In this document: in pieces, positions 34,946-42,628 of the stretch | Layout: each line of letters starts with the position of its first letter | How positions within the stretch are numbered: position 1 is the stretch's first letter | Assembly (NCBI GenBank): GCA_016844745.1 | Contig: JAERMQ010000041.1 | Location: 1 to 45,783 of the forward strand | Length of the DNA stretch: 45,783 nucleotides | Direction of reading: 5' to 3' | Origin: Ignavibacteria bacterium | GTDB taxonomy: Bacteria > Bacteroidota > Ignavibacteria > Kapaibacteriales > UBA2268 | The notes under the pieces: generated by a model | Database searches by the model: none | Seen by the model: the letters and a program-made list of their open reading frames with translations, nothing else | Told to the model about the DNA's origin: nothing | Position numbers and translations under genes: made by a program

Positions 34946-37042
34946 TTATTGTTCAATTGGTGTTTCAACTTCGACAACAACCGTCCTGGAATAGAACCTG
35001 CCTTCCGGTAATGAATTATCGAAAAGCAATTCCGATTCACCAAGTCCCCGCTCATACGCCTTTGATGTAAGTATTCGTTTTAATTTCTTAGCCCTGTCCT
35101 CCGATAGCTGCATATTATAGGCATCATCGCCGATTTGGTCAGTATAGCCGGTAATTTTCACTTCGGAATTGCCTTTTAATCTACCTTTTATAAAATCTGC
35201 AATTCTCAAATTTTCAGGTGAAAAATCAGAGGAATTGAATTGAAACAATATTAAGCTGTAATAATCGATTTTGAAATCCTTTATCTTCGATTCACGCTTT
35301 TTCTGTATCGTGATTTGTTCTATTTTTAGCTCGTTCTCTTTTGATTTCTTTGTTACCCCCGTTTTATCCGCAATTTCCATTTGGTACAAAACCGGTTCGG
35401 TTAATCTGGGAATAGTCTTTTTGTCTTTATCAACACTCCAGTCAATATAATTTGGAGGTTCGCCGGTTCCATTATATGTAACCAAATTCCGGTCTCTTTG
35501 AAATGCAAATAATTTCCATGAAGCAATTCCAAAATCGGATTTGCAATCTTGATGAAATCTAATTGCCGGTGGATTACTTTTAAGTAGCGTATCCGTTGTA
35601 ATAACAGGTTCCAACAATTGCCTTGAATCTGACGAAATTTCAACCCGTCTGTTCTCATCCTGACCCTCCTTTTCCTTTGTTGCTGAATTGTTTTCGGGTA
35701 AATTCCTTGTGACAATTTTTATTCTCGATGGTTCAATATTCCAAACTTTTGTCAAATAATCGGCTATGGATTCCGCTCTCTTTTTGGATAAATCTTTATT
35801 CCCCTTTTCTTTCGCTAAGTCAGCATTGCAGCCGGTCAAAGTCACATTTGAATTTGCGTCCTGACTCATTCTTAAGCCGATAATATTCAGAATTTGATGG
35901 TAAGTGGGAATTGTGGATTCTTTCTTCAATACATCAAAGCTAAAAGATTTTGCATCTGTTGAGGATAGTTGCACATATCTTTGGGGAATAACTGATGAGT
36001 TTTCGTCGAAGAAGACAAAATTGAGAAGAGGTCTCATATTGCTGGACATAAACTCTTCAACTTTGAAATTAATTGTTGAATTTTCTATTCCTTCAACCAA
36101 TGCTACAGCCTTAACTGATGCTTTCAGATTACTTGTCATCAGCTCTTCGGCAATTTCATTATCCTTAATATTGAAAGTACCGTAAATAATATTATCCGGA
36201 TTACCGAAGATTTCCAATTCCGGTTCGAGAACATAAAGCTGATTGTCAATATCAATTGGTTGTATGATTACAGGTTCCTTGTATTCCTGGGTAGAATAAA
36301 CAACCGAAAGTCCTGCACGGATTGAATTGGCTGTCCATTTCAGGTTTTTCGATATATTGGATAAACCGTAATGATAATTAATCTCGGGGACGAGTAGCAT
36401 CGAGTGCTTCTTGTTCAATGGAAATTCGTAGCTAAAACCACCGGATAATGACAATAATAAAGAAGAAGCTTCCGGGATATCACCATTGTGTTGATTCCTC
36501 ACAAACTGCCCTGTATTATTACCTAATGAATCCAGAAATGTAACTTGTCCATCGGGCTTAGTTATTACTTCCTCTTGGGTAAATGTGCTTTTAACAGGTA
36601 TTCCGATTGCCAAACCAAGATTAATCCTTAATGCCTGGGTCGGACGAAGCACAATCATAGGCTCAAATTCGATAGCTGATATATTTGCATTCAGTCGGTG
36701 TTCGAACTCCCCGTCAACCATAGCGCCTTTCAAACTCATTTTCTGAGCTTCAGATTTTTTCATATCAGTGCTATAAGAGGCTATATCGGCATTAATTTGA
36801 GCTGACAGATATTGAAATACCGCATATTCATAAGAAACACCGAAATTAATACCACTGCCGGAGCCATTTTGGAATCCGGTGCAGCAATTTGGGATACCCG
36901 GCAACTTCATAAAATCTGCTACATGGCTATTTGAGCTATATTGCCCGAACACTCCAAAACTATGGTAGTTCTCGAAATTATTTTGGGCAAATAAAAATGT
37001 AGCAAAGCCATTCAATACAAACAGAATAATTATTCTCTTCAT
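34946..37042 (-). CDS. Outer-membrane barrel fused to two OmpA-like domains
   Basis: I use the ATG at 37042; a TTG three codons upstream is the other option. A signal peptide ends 'TFLFAQ', then a barrel (about 20-250) with 'IPNCCTGFQNGSGSGINFG' carrying the same vicinal Cys pair as 8882-10927. The first OmpA-like domain is at about 330-465 ('NFVFFDENSSVIP', 'TGCNADLAKEKGNKDLSKKRA', 'DENRRVEIS'), followed by an Ig/FlgD-like linker and a second OmpA domain (about 590-697: 'LILFQFNSSDFS', 'TGYTDQIGDDAYNMQLSEDRA'). The proline-rich linker of its paralogues is replaced by an ordinary sequence. It should link the outer membrane to peptidoglycan. Downstream on the same strand is the exported CHAT protein; whether the two share a transcript across the 7-base arrays is unclear. 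Confidence 0.9.
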   Translation of the reverse strand: MKRIIILFVLNGFATFLFAQNNFENYHSFGVFGQYSSNSHVADFMKLPGIPNCCTGFQNGSGSGINFGVSYEYAVFQYLSAQINADIASYSTDMKKSEAQKMSLKGAMVDGEFEHRLNANISAIEFEPMIVLRPTQALRINLGLAIGIPVKSTFTQEEVITKPDGQVTFLDSLGNNTGQFVRNQHNGDIPEASSLLLSLSGGFSYEFPLNKKHSMLLVPEINYHYGLSNISKNLKWTANSIRAGLSVVYSTQEYKEPVIIQPIDIDNQLYVLEPELEIFGNPDNIIYGTFNIKDNEIAEELMTSNLKASVKAVALVEGIENSTINFKVEEFMSSNMRPLLNFVFFDENSSVIPQRYVQLSSTDAKSFSFDVLKKESTIPTYHQILNIIGLRMSQDANSNVTLTGCNADLAKEKGNKDLSKKRAESIADYLTKVWNIEPSRIKIVTRNLPENNSATKEKEGQDENRRVEISSDSRQLLEPVITTDTLLKSNPPAIRFHQDCKSDFGIASWKLFAFQRDRNLVTYNGTGEPPNYIDWSVDKDKKTIPRLTEPVLYQMEIADKTGVTKKSKENELKIEQITIQKKRESKIKDFKIDYYSLILFQFNSSDFSPENLRIADFIKGRLKGNSEVKITGYTDQIGDDAYNMQLSEDRAKKLKRILTSKAYERGLGESELLFDNSLPEGRFYSRTVVVEVETPIEQ

Positions 37043-37102
37043 AAATTTCAAATTTTTTTGTTATTTAATTCATCCTTAGGAGACTGTTGAAAAGGTAAGA
37101 TG

Positions 37103-37178
37103 AATGTCATTCTGAACGAAGTGAAGAATCCAGAAGACCCATTGGGACTGGATTCTTCACTTCGTTCAGAATGACATT
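37103..37178. repeat. Perfect palindromic element, 31-base arms
   Basis: 37103-37133 is the exact reverse complement of 37148-37178, with a 14-base spacer. The ends read AATGTCATTCTGAACGAAGT. CTGTTG/CAACAG (37084-37089 and 37198-37203) flank it as a further, outer inverted pair. It sits in the divergent gap between the barrel-OmpA gene (minus) and mazE (plus). Its end sequence 'CAGAATGACATT' also occurs beside the element at 107-158. Confidence 0.88.
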
Positions 37179-37242
37179 TCTCCATTTAATTTGTTTTGCA
37201 ACAGATTTTTAACAAACAAAGAATACAATTTATAAATATTTT

Positions 37243-37288
37243 TTTGCATTTCAATTTACTTTTGTTAATTTTGTTCAATGTAATTACA
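37243..37288 (+). promoter_or_regulatory. mazEF promoter (TTTG-N19-TAATTTTG) and operator palindrome
   Basis: TTTG at 37243-37246 and TAATTTTG at 37266-37273 are spaced by exactly 19 bases, a full match to the Bacteroidota consensus. The perfect 10-base palindrome TGTAATTACA (37279-37288) lies six bases further, where transcription should begin. It is also conserved before the second mazEF copy, so it is the best candidate for the MazE-binding operator. Confidence 0.6.
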
Positions 37289-37313
37289 ATGTATATATTA
37301 AATTGTATAAATT

Positions 37314-37568
37314 ATGAGAACAAAAATTATTAAAATCGGCAATTCAAGGGGTGTCCGTTTGCCAAAAGCTTTAATTATTGATTTTAATTTAAAGGAAGAA
37401 GTAGAACTTGAACGCTTCCCTGATTTTATAGCCATCAAACCAGTTATTTCATCTCGTAAGGATTGGGAGGCTGCCTTTGCAAAATCTACCTCAGCGCCCG
37501 ATTCTGATGAATTAACACAGGATTTTGACATTACGAACGAATTTGATAAAAACGATTGGGTATGGTAA
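37314..37568 (+). CDS. mazE: MazE-like AbrB-type antitoxin, copy 1
   Basis: This protein of 84 residues has an N-terminal AbrB/SpoVT swapped-hairpin DNA-binding domain ('TKIIKIGNSRGVRLPKAL', 'KEEVELERFPDFIAIKPV'). Its acidic C-terminal tail ('APDSDELTQDFDITNEFDKND') should wrap around MazF and be degraded under stress. It binds its own promoter, most likely at the palindrome 37279-37288. It overlaps mazF by seven bases. A second copy at 45070-45324 differs at 8 of 84 residues, six of them in the C-terminal third. Confidence 0.92.
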   Translation: MRTKIIKIGNSRGVRLPKALIIDFNLKEEVELERFPDFIAIKPVISSRKDWEAAFAKSTSAPDSDELTQDFDITNEFDKNDWVW

Positions 37569-37885
37569 CCAAAAGATTTGATGTATGGCTCGTTGAACTC
37601 GACCCTACAATCGGAAGCGAAATCAAAAAAATAAGACCGGCTGTTATTGTCTCCTCTGATGAAATGAACAGGCATCTCAACACTGCCATAATTGCTCCAA
37701 TGACAACTGTTATAAAAAATTATCCTACAAGAATCAAAATCCTGATTCAGAAAAAAGCCGGAGAAATTGCTTTCGACCAAATCAGAGCCGTTGATAAATC
37801 CCGTCTTATCGAAAAAATCGGAACTATTGATTATTCCACCCATCATTTAATTTGTTCAACTTTAAAAACAATGTTTGAATATTAA
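37562..37885 (+). CDS. mazF: MazF/PemK family mRNA interferase toxin, copy 1
   Basis: I start at the ATG at 37562, which is conserved in both copies; a TTG two codons upstream (37556) is possible. The 107 residues show the PemK/MazF fold: 'RFDVWLVELDPTIGSEIKK', 'RPAVIVSSDEMN', 'IIAPMTT', 'GEIAFDQIRAVDKSRL'. It should be a ribosome-independent endoribonuclease, blocked by the MazE encoded just upstream with overlapping frames. The second copy (45318-45641) differs at only 4 of 107 residues. Confidence 0.93.
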   Translation: MVTKRFDVWLVELDPTIGSEIKKIRPAVIVSSDEMNRHLNTAIIAPMTTVIKNYPTRIKILIQKKAGEIAFDQIRAVDKSRLIEKIGTIDYSTHHLICSTLKTMFEY

Positions 37886-37912
37886 AAATTTTGATTAAAA
37901 AATTTCAAATAC

Positions 37913-38031
37913 TGAGTCCCCTCTAAAAACCAAAAAATGAATTCCAAAGTACAACTTTGGAATTAGTAAGCCCTTGAAAAAGCTCATTCCAAAAATCCGA
38001 TTTTGGAATGGAATTTTCAAGAGTGGACTCA
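37913..38031. repeat. Branched palindromic element (three-way-junction fold)
   Basis: An outer stem TGAGTCC (37913-37919) / GGACTCA (38025-38031) encloses two hairpins. Hairpin 1 is ATTCCAAAGT (37941-37950) / ACTTTGGAAT (37954-37963), loop ACA. Hairpin 2 is CTTGAAAA (37973-37980) / TTTTCAAG (38014-38021), itself enclosing CATTCCAAAA (37985-37994) / TTTTGGAATG (38001-38010). All pairings are exact. It lies between two convergent genes. It may be a MITE/REP-type element, a structured RNA or a bidirectional terminator. Confidence 0.7.
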
Positions 38032-38153
38032 ATACTATAATCAATAATTACCTTTATTACTATCAATTAACTTCTCAATTTGAGATGCGATTTATAAAGT
38101 ATAAAAAGAATCATTGATTAGAATTTATTTATTATTAAGAGATTTTTTTTTAT

Positions 38154-38360
38154 TCATTTAGTCTTGGATTTAATGCAGAATTGCCTATATTCTTCAATAT
38201 TGAAACTATCAAGAATATCTTGTCTGTCCTTTGTATAATCACCTGAACTATTATAAAATTGACTGAAAAAAATCAATGATTGTGTTGTTCCAAGCTCTTT
38301 GTTAAGTAACATTACAGCATCATTAACAATTTGAATTGTAGGCTTATTTATTAAATTCAT
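38154..38360 (-). CDS. Small protein paired with a PIN-domain gene (putative antitoxin)
   Basis: I start at the ATG at 38360 (MNLINKPTIQIV..., 68 residues), which overlaps the end of the PIN gene by 17 bases; the frame is also open to 38384. It has a helical look: 'IVNDAVMLLNKELGTTQSLIFFSQFYNSSGDYTKDRQDILDSF', then 'IEEYRQFCIKSKTK'. I recognise no named family. Its size, overlap and position suggest it is the antitoxin or regulator of the PIN gene, although in most vapBC operons the antitoxin comes first and here it comes second. Confidence 0.6.
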   Translation of the reverse strand: MNLINKPTIQIVNDAVMLLNKELGTTQSLIFFSQFYNSSGDYTKDRQDILDSFNIEEYRQFCIKSKTK

Positions 38361-38796
38361 TGTATAATACCTCCAAAAGTTCAACAGGATTAATTACTTT
38401 TAAGTTCTTTAAAACTTTGTTTTTTGCTTTTTGAATAAGTTTGATATCGGTAGAGCAAAAATAATCGGCATTTGCTTCTTCAGCACAGGCTATATGTAAA
38501 GAATCTAGCAATCGAATCCCGGATTTTTGCAACTCGAATGCTCTTGACTCAATTTGATTGGAATTATGTATATAAATTTTAGTTCTTCCAAGTAAAGCTG
38601 AAACAAAAGCTAAACGAAAATAATTTGAGTTTTTACTGTTTTCAAAAAGTAATGGGTCGGATGAAATGATTTCAAATAAATTATTTTCTGAAAAAAGTAA
38701 AATAACTTGTATAGCAGCAGCTTCAGCAGCATTTTTTGTGATACTTAAATCATCAAAAGGTCTTTTAAGTGAACACAAATCAAAATATATTTTCAT
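38344..38796 (-). CDS. PIN-domain nuclease, putative toxin
   Basis: I start at the ATG at 38796 (MKIYFDLCSLKRPFD, 150 residues); the frame opens earlier, at 38841, without supporting features. The four acidic residues expected of a PIN active site are present: D6 in 'IYFDLCS', E52 in 'LLFENSK', D98 in 'LLDSLHIACA' and D117 in 'DYFCSTD'. PIN toxins cut RNA with magnesium or manganese at these residues. The downstream small gene overlaps it and may be the antitoxin. The opening 'D.C.l.RPfdd' differs from the classical VapC 'DTN' start and marks a separate PIN subfamily. Confidence 0.8.
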   Translation of the reverse strand: MKIYFDLCSLKRPFDDLSITKNAAEAAAIQVILLFSENNLFEIISSDPLLFENSKNSNYFRLAFVSALLGRTKIYIHNSNQIESRAFELQKSGIRLLDSLHIACAEEANADYFCSTDIKLIQKAKNKVLKNLKVINPVELLEVLYNEFNK

Positions 38797-38857
38797 AATT
38801 CGATACACTAAATACTTTATTACAAAATTAGCATAATTCATAATTAATAATTTATAA

Positions 38858-41800
38858 TTATTTTATAACGTCCATCCTGACATTTCTCGTTTTATACGGC
38901 GTTTGAAGTACCAGGAAATACGAACCATTAGATATATCCTTCAAATCCAAAGCAAATTTATGTATTCCTTTCTCAATAACACCATCATAAATTATCAGTT
39001 CAATTTTACCAAGTGTATTGATTAGTTTAAGTTGAGTACGATCAGGTTCTACCGTTTCAAATTCTATTTCAGCAGACTCACCGGCAGGATTAGGACGCAC
39101 AAGCATTAATGATACTTTTCCTTTGTCGGTTATAAGTCTGGGACCGCCTTCACGGCAGATGTTTTTAAGCCGGAAAATACCGTTCACAGCATCAAAAACG
39201 GCAGAACCGTTTTTAGGTTTTATGTTCTCCAATTTCAATGTTGTAACCGAATCATTTCCTAACATTGCACGGAATGCGTATTTCTCAAGTGTGCTGTCAA
39301 TTTTTGGAGATATTCCAAAGGATAAATGTACGATTCGCTCGGTACTGTCGGCAGATAGTTCACTTTGCAGGATTGAAGATTCACTTTGTAATAATGATGC
39401 ATTATATCTCAAATCTGCTGTAAATCCGCTTACTCCAGCTTTCTGCAAATCGCTTGCATTTCGCAAGTAAAAAGGAATGTCAATTAATTCACCAACTGCC
39501 GCTTCAGCATTTCCTACCTGAACAGTAGCGCCTGCTTCAATGCCTACATAAGCATCAAAAGTTACTTCTATTTGCCTGTTGCATTGGCTTTCGGTAAGTT
39601 GATATTGAAATATTTTTGAATAACCAAGCAATCCTCCATTAAACAGCGCTTTAATAACAGAAGTGGAATTAGGCTGAGTAGTCATCGGCGAAATACTGAA
39701 AATCGAAAAATCTGCGCTAATATCCCCGGGAATCTGCCATGTTATTGGCAGTGAACCGGTATTGAATATTGTATCGAACAGTGTTACAGGAGTGCTTTCC
39801 GGAACATTCCTGAATTTAAAAGAAGTCGTTGATAATCTGAATCCAACACTATCCTTCTTAGCTTTAATGGTAACTATAAATAAATTCTTATTTTTTGCAT
39901 TGCTCGTTATTTCAAATTGAGATTGCTTATCTCCTTTTGAAGTTGGTTTGAAAATAAACGGCAAATTCTTTGTTTCCTTAGCCAAAATTTGAATCTGCGC
40001 AACCGGTGGTACAAATGTGAACATACCTGCATCAGCGCCGGTTATGTTGATTTTTGATATTGATAAAGCGCTGCCTCCTTGATTAGTAATTTTCAAAGTA
40101 TCATAGCCAAAGCTTTCGCAGAGCAGATTCTTCATATTAATATTCTGAACCGACGTAATAATCGGGTCTTGCCCGCCGCTCGGGAAATAATAGGGCGCTG
40201 AATTACGATTTTTGCAGCCGTTTGCATCGGTTACTTCAAGGTTATAGAATCCTTCTTTTGCAGGTTTATAGCTTGAACCCGTTGCCCCAGTTAATAAAGT
40301 ATCGATGTAATACCACTGATTGCCGTTAGGTGCATCGCTATAAAGAGCGCTGTCCTTTTCCGTTATATTCGGTATGGGTGGCAGCGGATTGACTTTTATT
40401 GTCGTCCATTTTGAATCGCTGCATCCTTCCGGATTGGTAAATGAATATGTAATGGTATGAGAACCAACGCCGGCAACCTGTGGGTCAAATTGATTACCAT
40501 TAATGCCTTTTCCGGTATATGTTCCGCTAACCGGAGTACCTGCTGTCAGGTCTGTTTTGGAATCAGTCAGGCACATATTCGCTATCGGAGCAAGGCTCAC
40601 GGCTGGCTGCGGATTAATAGTAACTACTTTTTCAATGGAATCCTTCCAGCCTTTGCTTATGTCGAACTGCACGAGCTTTATTTTGCCTGCGCCTTTGCTT
40701 AGCCAAAAAACATTGACATTATCGCCTTTATTATTGCCTTGTATAGTGCCATTAGTAGCATACCAATTGCTTTCGGCGCCGTTTGGAGTTGTGGTCTGAT
40801 ATACTTCGGTTTTCGTTTCGCAAACGGATAAATTTCCTTGAATAGTTAATCCAATGGCTTTGCTAATTGTTACATCATAAGTTGCGGTTCCCGAACATCC
40901 AACAATTGTAGTAAGGATTAGCGTTATTTTACCGCTACCTTCCGTTTGCCAGTTAATTGTAGCAAGTTGATTTGTCGAAGCTCCCTGTATTGTTCCTCCG
41001 GTAACTGTCCATTTATAAGTAGCGCTTGGAATGGGCGAACCTGAATACTGAAGCGTACTGCCGACCATCGCTGTTTTACTGCCGGATATGTATGGTGTTG
41101 GAAGTGGATTTATTGTAATTTGTTGATTAGTTGTATCAATACAACCAGTTGATTCGTTCTTCTGTACAAGTGTAATATTTCCTGAACCTGCATTGCCCCA
41201 GATAATATTGACGGTTTTACCGGTTGAAATTCCTTGTATTGAACCACCCTGAACAGACCAAGAATCATTTTCATTGATTGAATTTGAGATAAACTGAGAT
41301 ACCGTATTCTCACAAGCTGAATTTGAGCCAGCTATTTGTGGCTTAGGTAGTGGGTTAATACGTATATCACTGCCGTTATCAAAACCAATTAAAGAAGGGT
41401 TACTTGCAGCTATTCTTATTCTGTAAGCATTTCCAGAAGCTATATTTTGAGGAATAAAACAATTAATAGGTCCGGGGTTTGTGCTCTCAAGTGAGCCAAT
41501 TAAATCTGGATTTGTGAAATCACCTGTTGAATCAGAAAGTTGAACCGAAAAAATATTCCCTGGGTTAAATGTACCAATATTTGTAAATTGTACTGTTAAT
41601 GATGTATTTGGACACCATTGAAGACTTCCTAAGGTACTTATTTTTATTTCAGCGTATGTACCTGTATAAATGTAACCCTCGAAAGCAACCGCTGCAATTT
41701 TTTGACCATCAGAAGATAAAGCAATTTGCCACCACAATCTGTTTCCAGCATATTCTTGTTTGTACCAGGTCTTCCCAACATCAAATGATGTATATATAAA

Positions 41801-42628
41801 TCCACCATTATCACCAACAGCTAAGAAATTTCCATCAGAAGAACATGATGAAAAATTCCAATTTCTAATCCCTGCTGATGTACTTTGATTCCAAGTTAAT
41901 CCAAAATCAGTAGATATTGAAATATACCCTCCACTGGGAGCAGCAACTATTTTCATACCATCAGAAGACATGGAAATACCGCGCCAATTATTTATACCAG
42001 CAGTAGTTTGTTGGATCCATGTATTACCAGAATTAGTTGATGTAAAGATATAATCATTATATGCAGCAGCAGCTAATTTTGTCCCATCTGATGATGATGA
42101 GGCTCCTCTCCAATTTTTTATTCCTATCGTAGATTGTTTAATCCAGGAACTTCCAGAATTTGAAGAGGTATATATGAAGCCATCAAAAGTATCAAATGTA
42201 GATGCAACTAATTTAACTCCATCACTTGATGACGCAATTCCCCACCATCTTTTTCTGCCCAATACAGTTAACTGGGTCCAGGTTAAACCAGAATTAGTAG
42301 ATGAATAAATATAACCGCCAGGCGGCGTCCATCCTCCATCTGCAGAATATATTTTAACACCATCATTTGAAGATGATAGGAAGTATGCTCCCATTACTAT
42401 TGAATCAATTCGTACCTTTGAAGGATCCCAAGAATATCCAGAATTTGTAGATAAATAAATAAATTCAAATTCTGACCCCCCTGCAATTAATTTAGTTCCA
42501 TCTGCTGAAGATGCAATAGAATACCATTTCCTGTTACCAGCACCTGTTTGTTCAGTCCAAATGTAGCCTTGGGCATACGAATTATAACAAATCATTAATG
42601 TAATAAATAAATAAAGGGATTTTTTCAT
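38858..42628 (-). CDS. T9SS-secreted propeller/PKD/Ig protein
   Basis: This protein of 1256 residues has a signal peptide (to 'YNSYAQG'). About seven BNR/sialidase-type propeller blades follow (20-325: repeats of 'SIASSADGTKLIAGG' with 'STNSG.TW'), then the module shared with 21013-26574 ('IFSVQLSDSTGDFTNP', 'YRIRIAASNPS'), and three PKD-like repeats (about 425-670). The last two have lost one Cys each: 'TAMVGS' replaces VC in repeat 2, and 'GWKDS' replaces GC.DS in repeat 3. Next are Ig-like and choice-of-anchor-D-like domains ('LKITNQGGSALSISKINITG'), a cohesin-like domain ('AAVGELIDIPFYLRNASD') and a T9SS type A tail ('VRPNPAGESAEIEFE'). It is a surface protein within a TA-rich island. Its ATG overlaps the stop of the upstream minus-strand gene (ATGA), and AGGA lies before it. 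Confidence 0.88.
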   Translation of the reverse strand: MKKSLYLFITLMICYNSYAQGYIWTEQTGAGNRKWYSIASSADGTKLIAGGSEFEFIYLSTNSGYSWDPSKVRIDSIVMGAYFLSSSNDGVKIYSADGGWTPPGGYIYSSTNSGLTWTQLTVLGRKRWWGIASSSDGVKLVASTFDTFDGFIYTSSNSGSSWIKQSTIGIKNWRGASSSSDGTKLAAAAYNDYIFTSTNSGNTWIQQTTAGINNWRGISMSSDGMKIVAAPSGGYISISTDFGLTWNQSTSAGIRNWNFSSCSSDGNFLAVGDNGGFIYTSFDVGKTWYKQEYAGNRLWWQIALSSDGQKIAAVAFEGYIYTGTYAEIKISTLGSLQWCPNTSLTVQFTNIGTFNPGNIFSVQLSDSTGDFTNPDLIGSLESTNPGPINCFIPQNIASGNAYRIRIAASNPSLIGFDNGSDIRINPLPKPQIAGSNSACENTVSQFISNSINENDSWSVQGGSIQGISTGKTVNIIWGNAGSGNITLVQKNESTGCIDTTNQQITINPLPTPYISGSKTAMVGSTLQYSGSPIPSATYKWTVTGGTIQGASTNQLATINWQTEGSGKITLILTTIVGCSGTATYDVTISKAIGLTIQGNLSVCETKTEVYQTTTPNGAESNWYATNGTIQGNNKGDNVNVFWLSKGAGKIKLVQFDISKGWKDSIEKVVTINPQPAVSLAPIANMCLTDSKTDLTAGTPVSGTYTGKGINGNQFDPQVAGVGSHTITYSFTNPEGCSDSKWTTIKVNPLPPIPNITEKDSALYSDAPNGNQWYYIDTLLTGATGSSYKPAKEGFYNLEVTDANGCKNRNSAPYYFPSGGQDPIITSVQNINMKNLLCESFGYDTLKITNQGGSALSISKINITGADAGMFTFVPPVAQIQILAKETKNLPFIFKPTSKGDKQSQFEITSNAKNKNLFIVTIKAKKDSVGFRLSTTSFKFRNVPESTPVTLFDTIFNTGSLPITWQIPGDISADFSIFSISPMTTQPNSTSVIKALFNGGLLGYSKIFQYQLTESQCNRQIEVTFDAYVGIEAGATVQVGNAEAAVGELIDIPFYLRNASDLQKAGVSGFTADLRYNASLLQSESSILQSELSADSTERIVHLSFGISPKIDSTLEKYAFRAMLGNDSVTTLKLENIKPKNGSAVFDAVNGIFRLKNICREGGPRLITDKGKVSLMLVRPNPAGESAEIEFETVEPDRTQLKLINTLGKIELIIYDGVIEKGIHKFALDLKDISNGSYFLVLQTPYKTRNVRMDVIK

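Noticed and set aside
34783..35070. Plus-strand frame encoding repeated FSIQHSA
   Set aside because: It is a translation of the 7-base array and then runs antisense into the barrel-OmpA gene.
3888..37042. Many frames of 60-118 codons on the opposite strand of the large secreted-protein genes (for example 18260-18616, 22437-22736, 24097-24405)
   Set aside because: They lie wholly inside convincing genes and mirror their repeats; none has its own ribosome binding site or family signature.
37298..37846. Long minus-strand reading frame opposite mazEF copy 1, repeated opposite copy 2 (45063-45602)
   Set aside because: It is conserved only because the sense genes are duplicated; there is no ribosome binding site or family resemblance, and it overlaps two certain genes completely.
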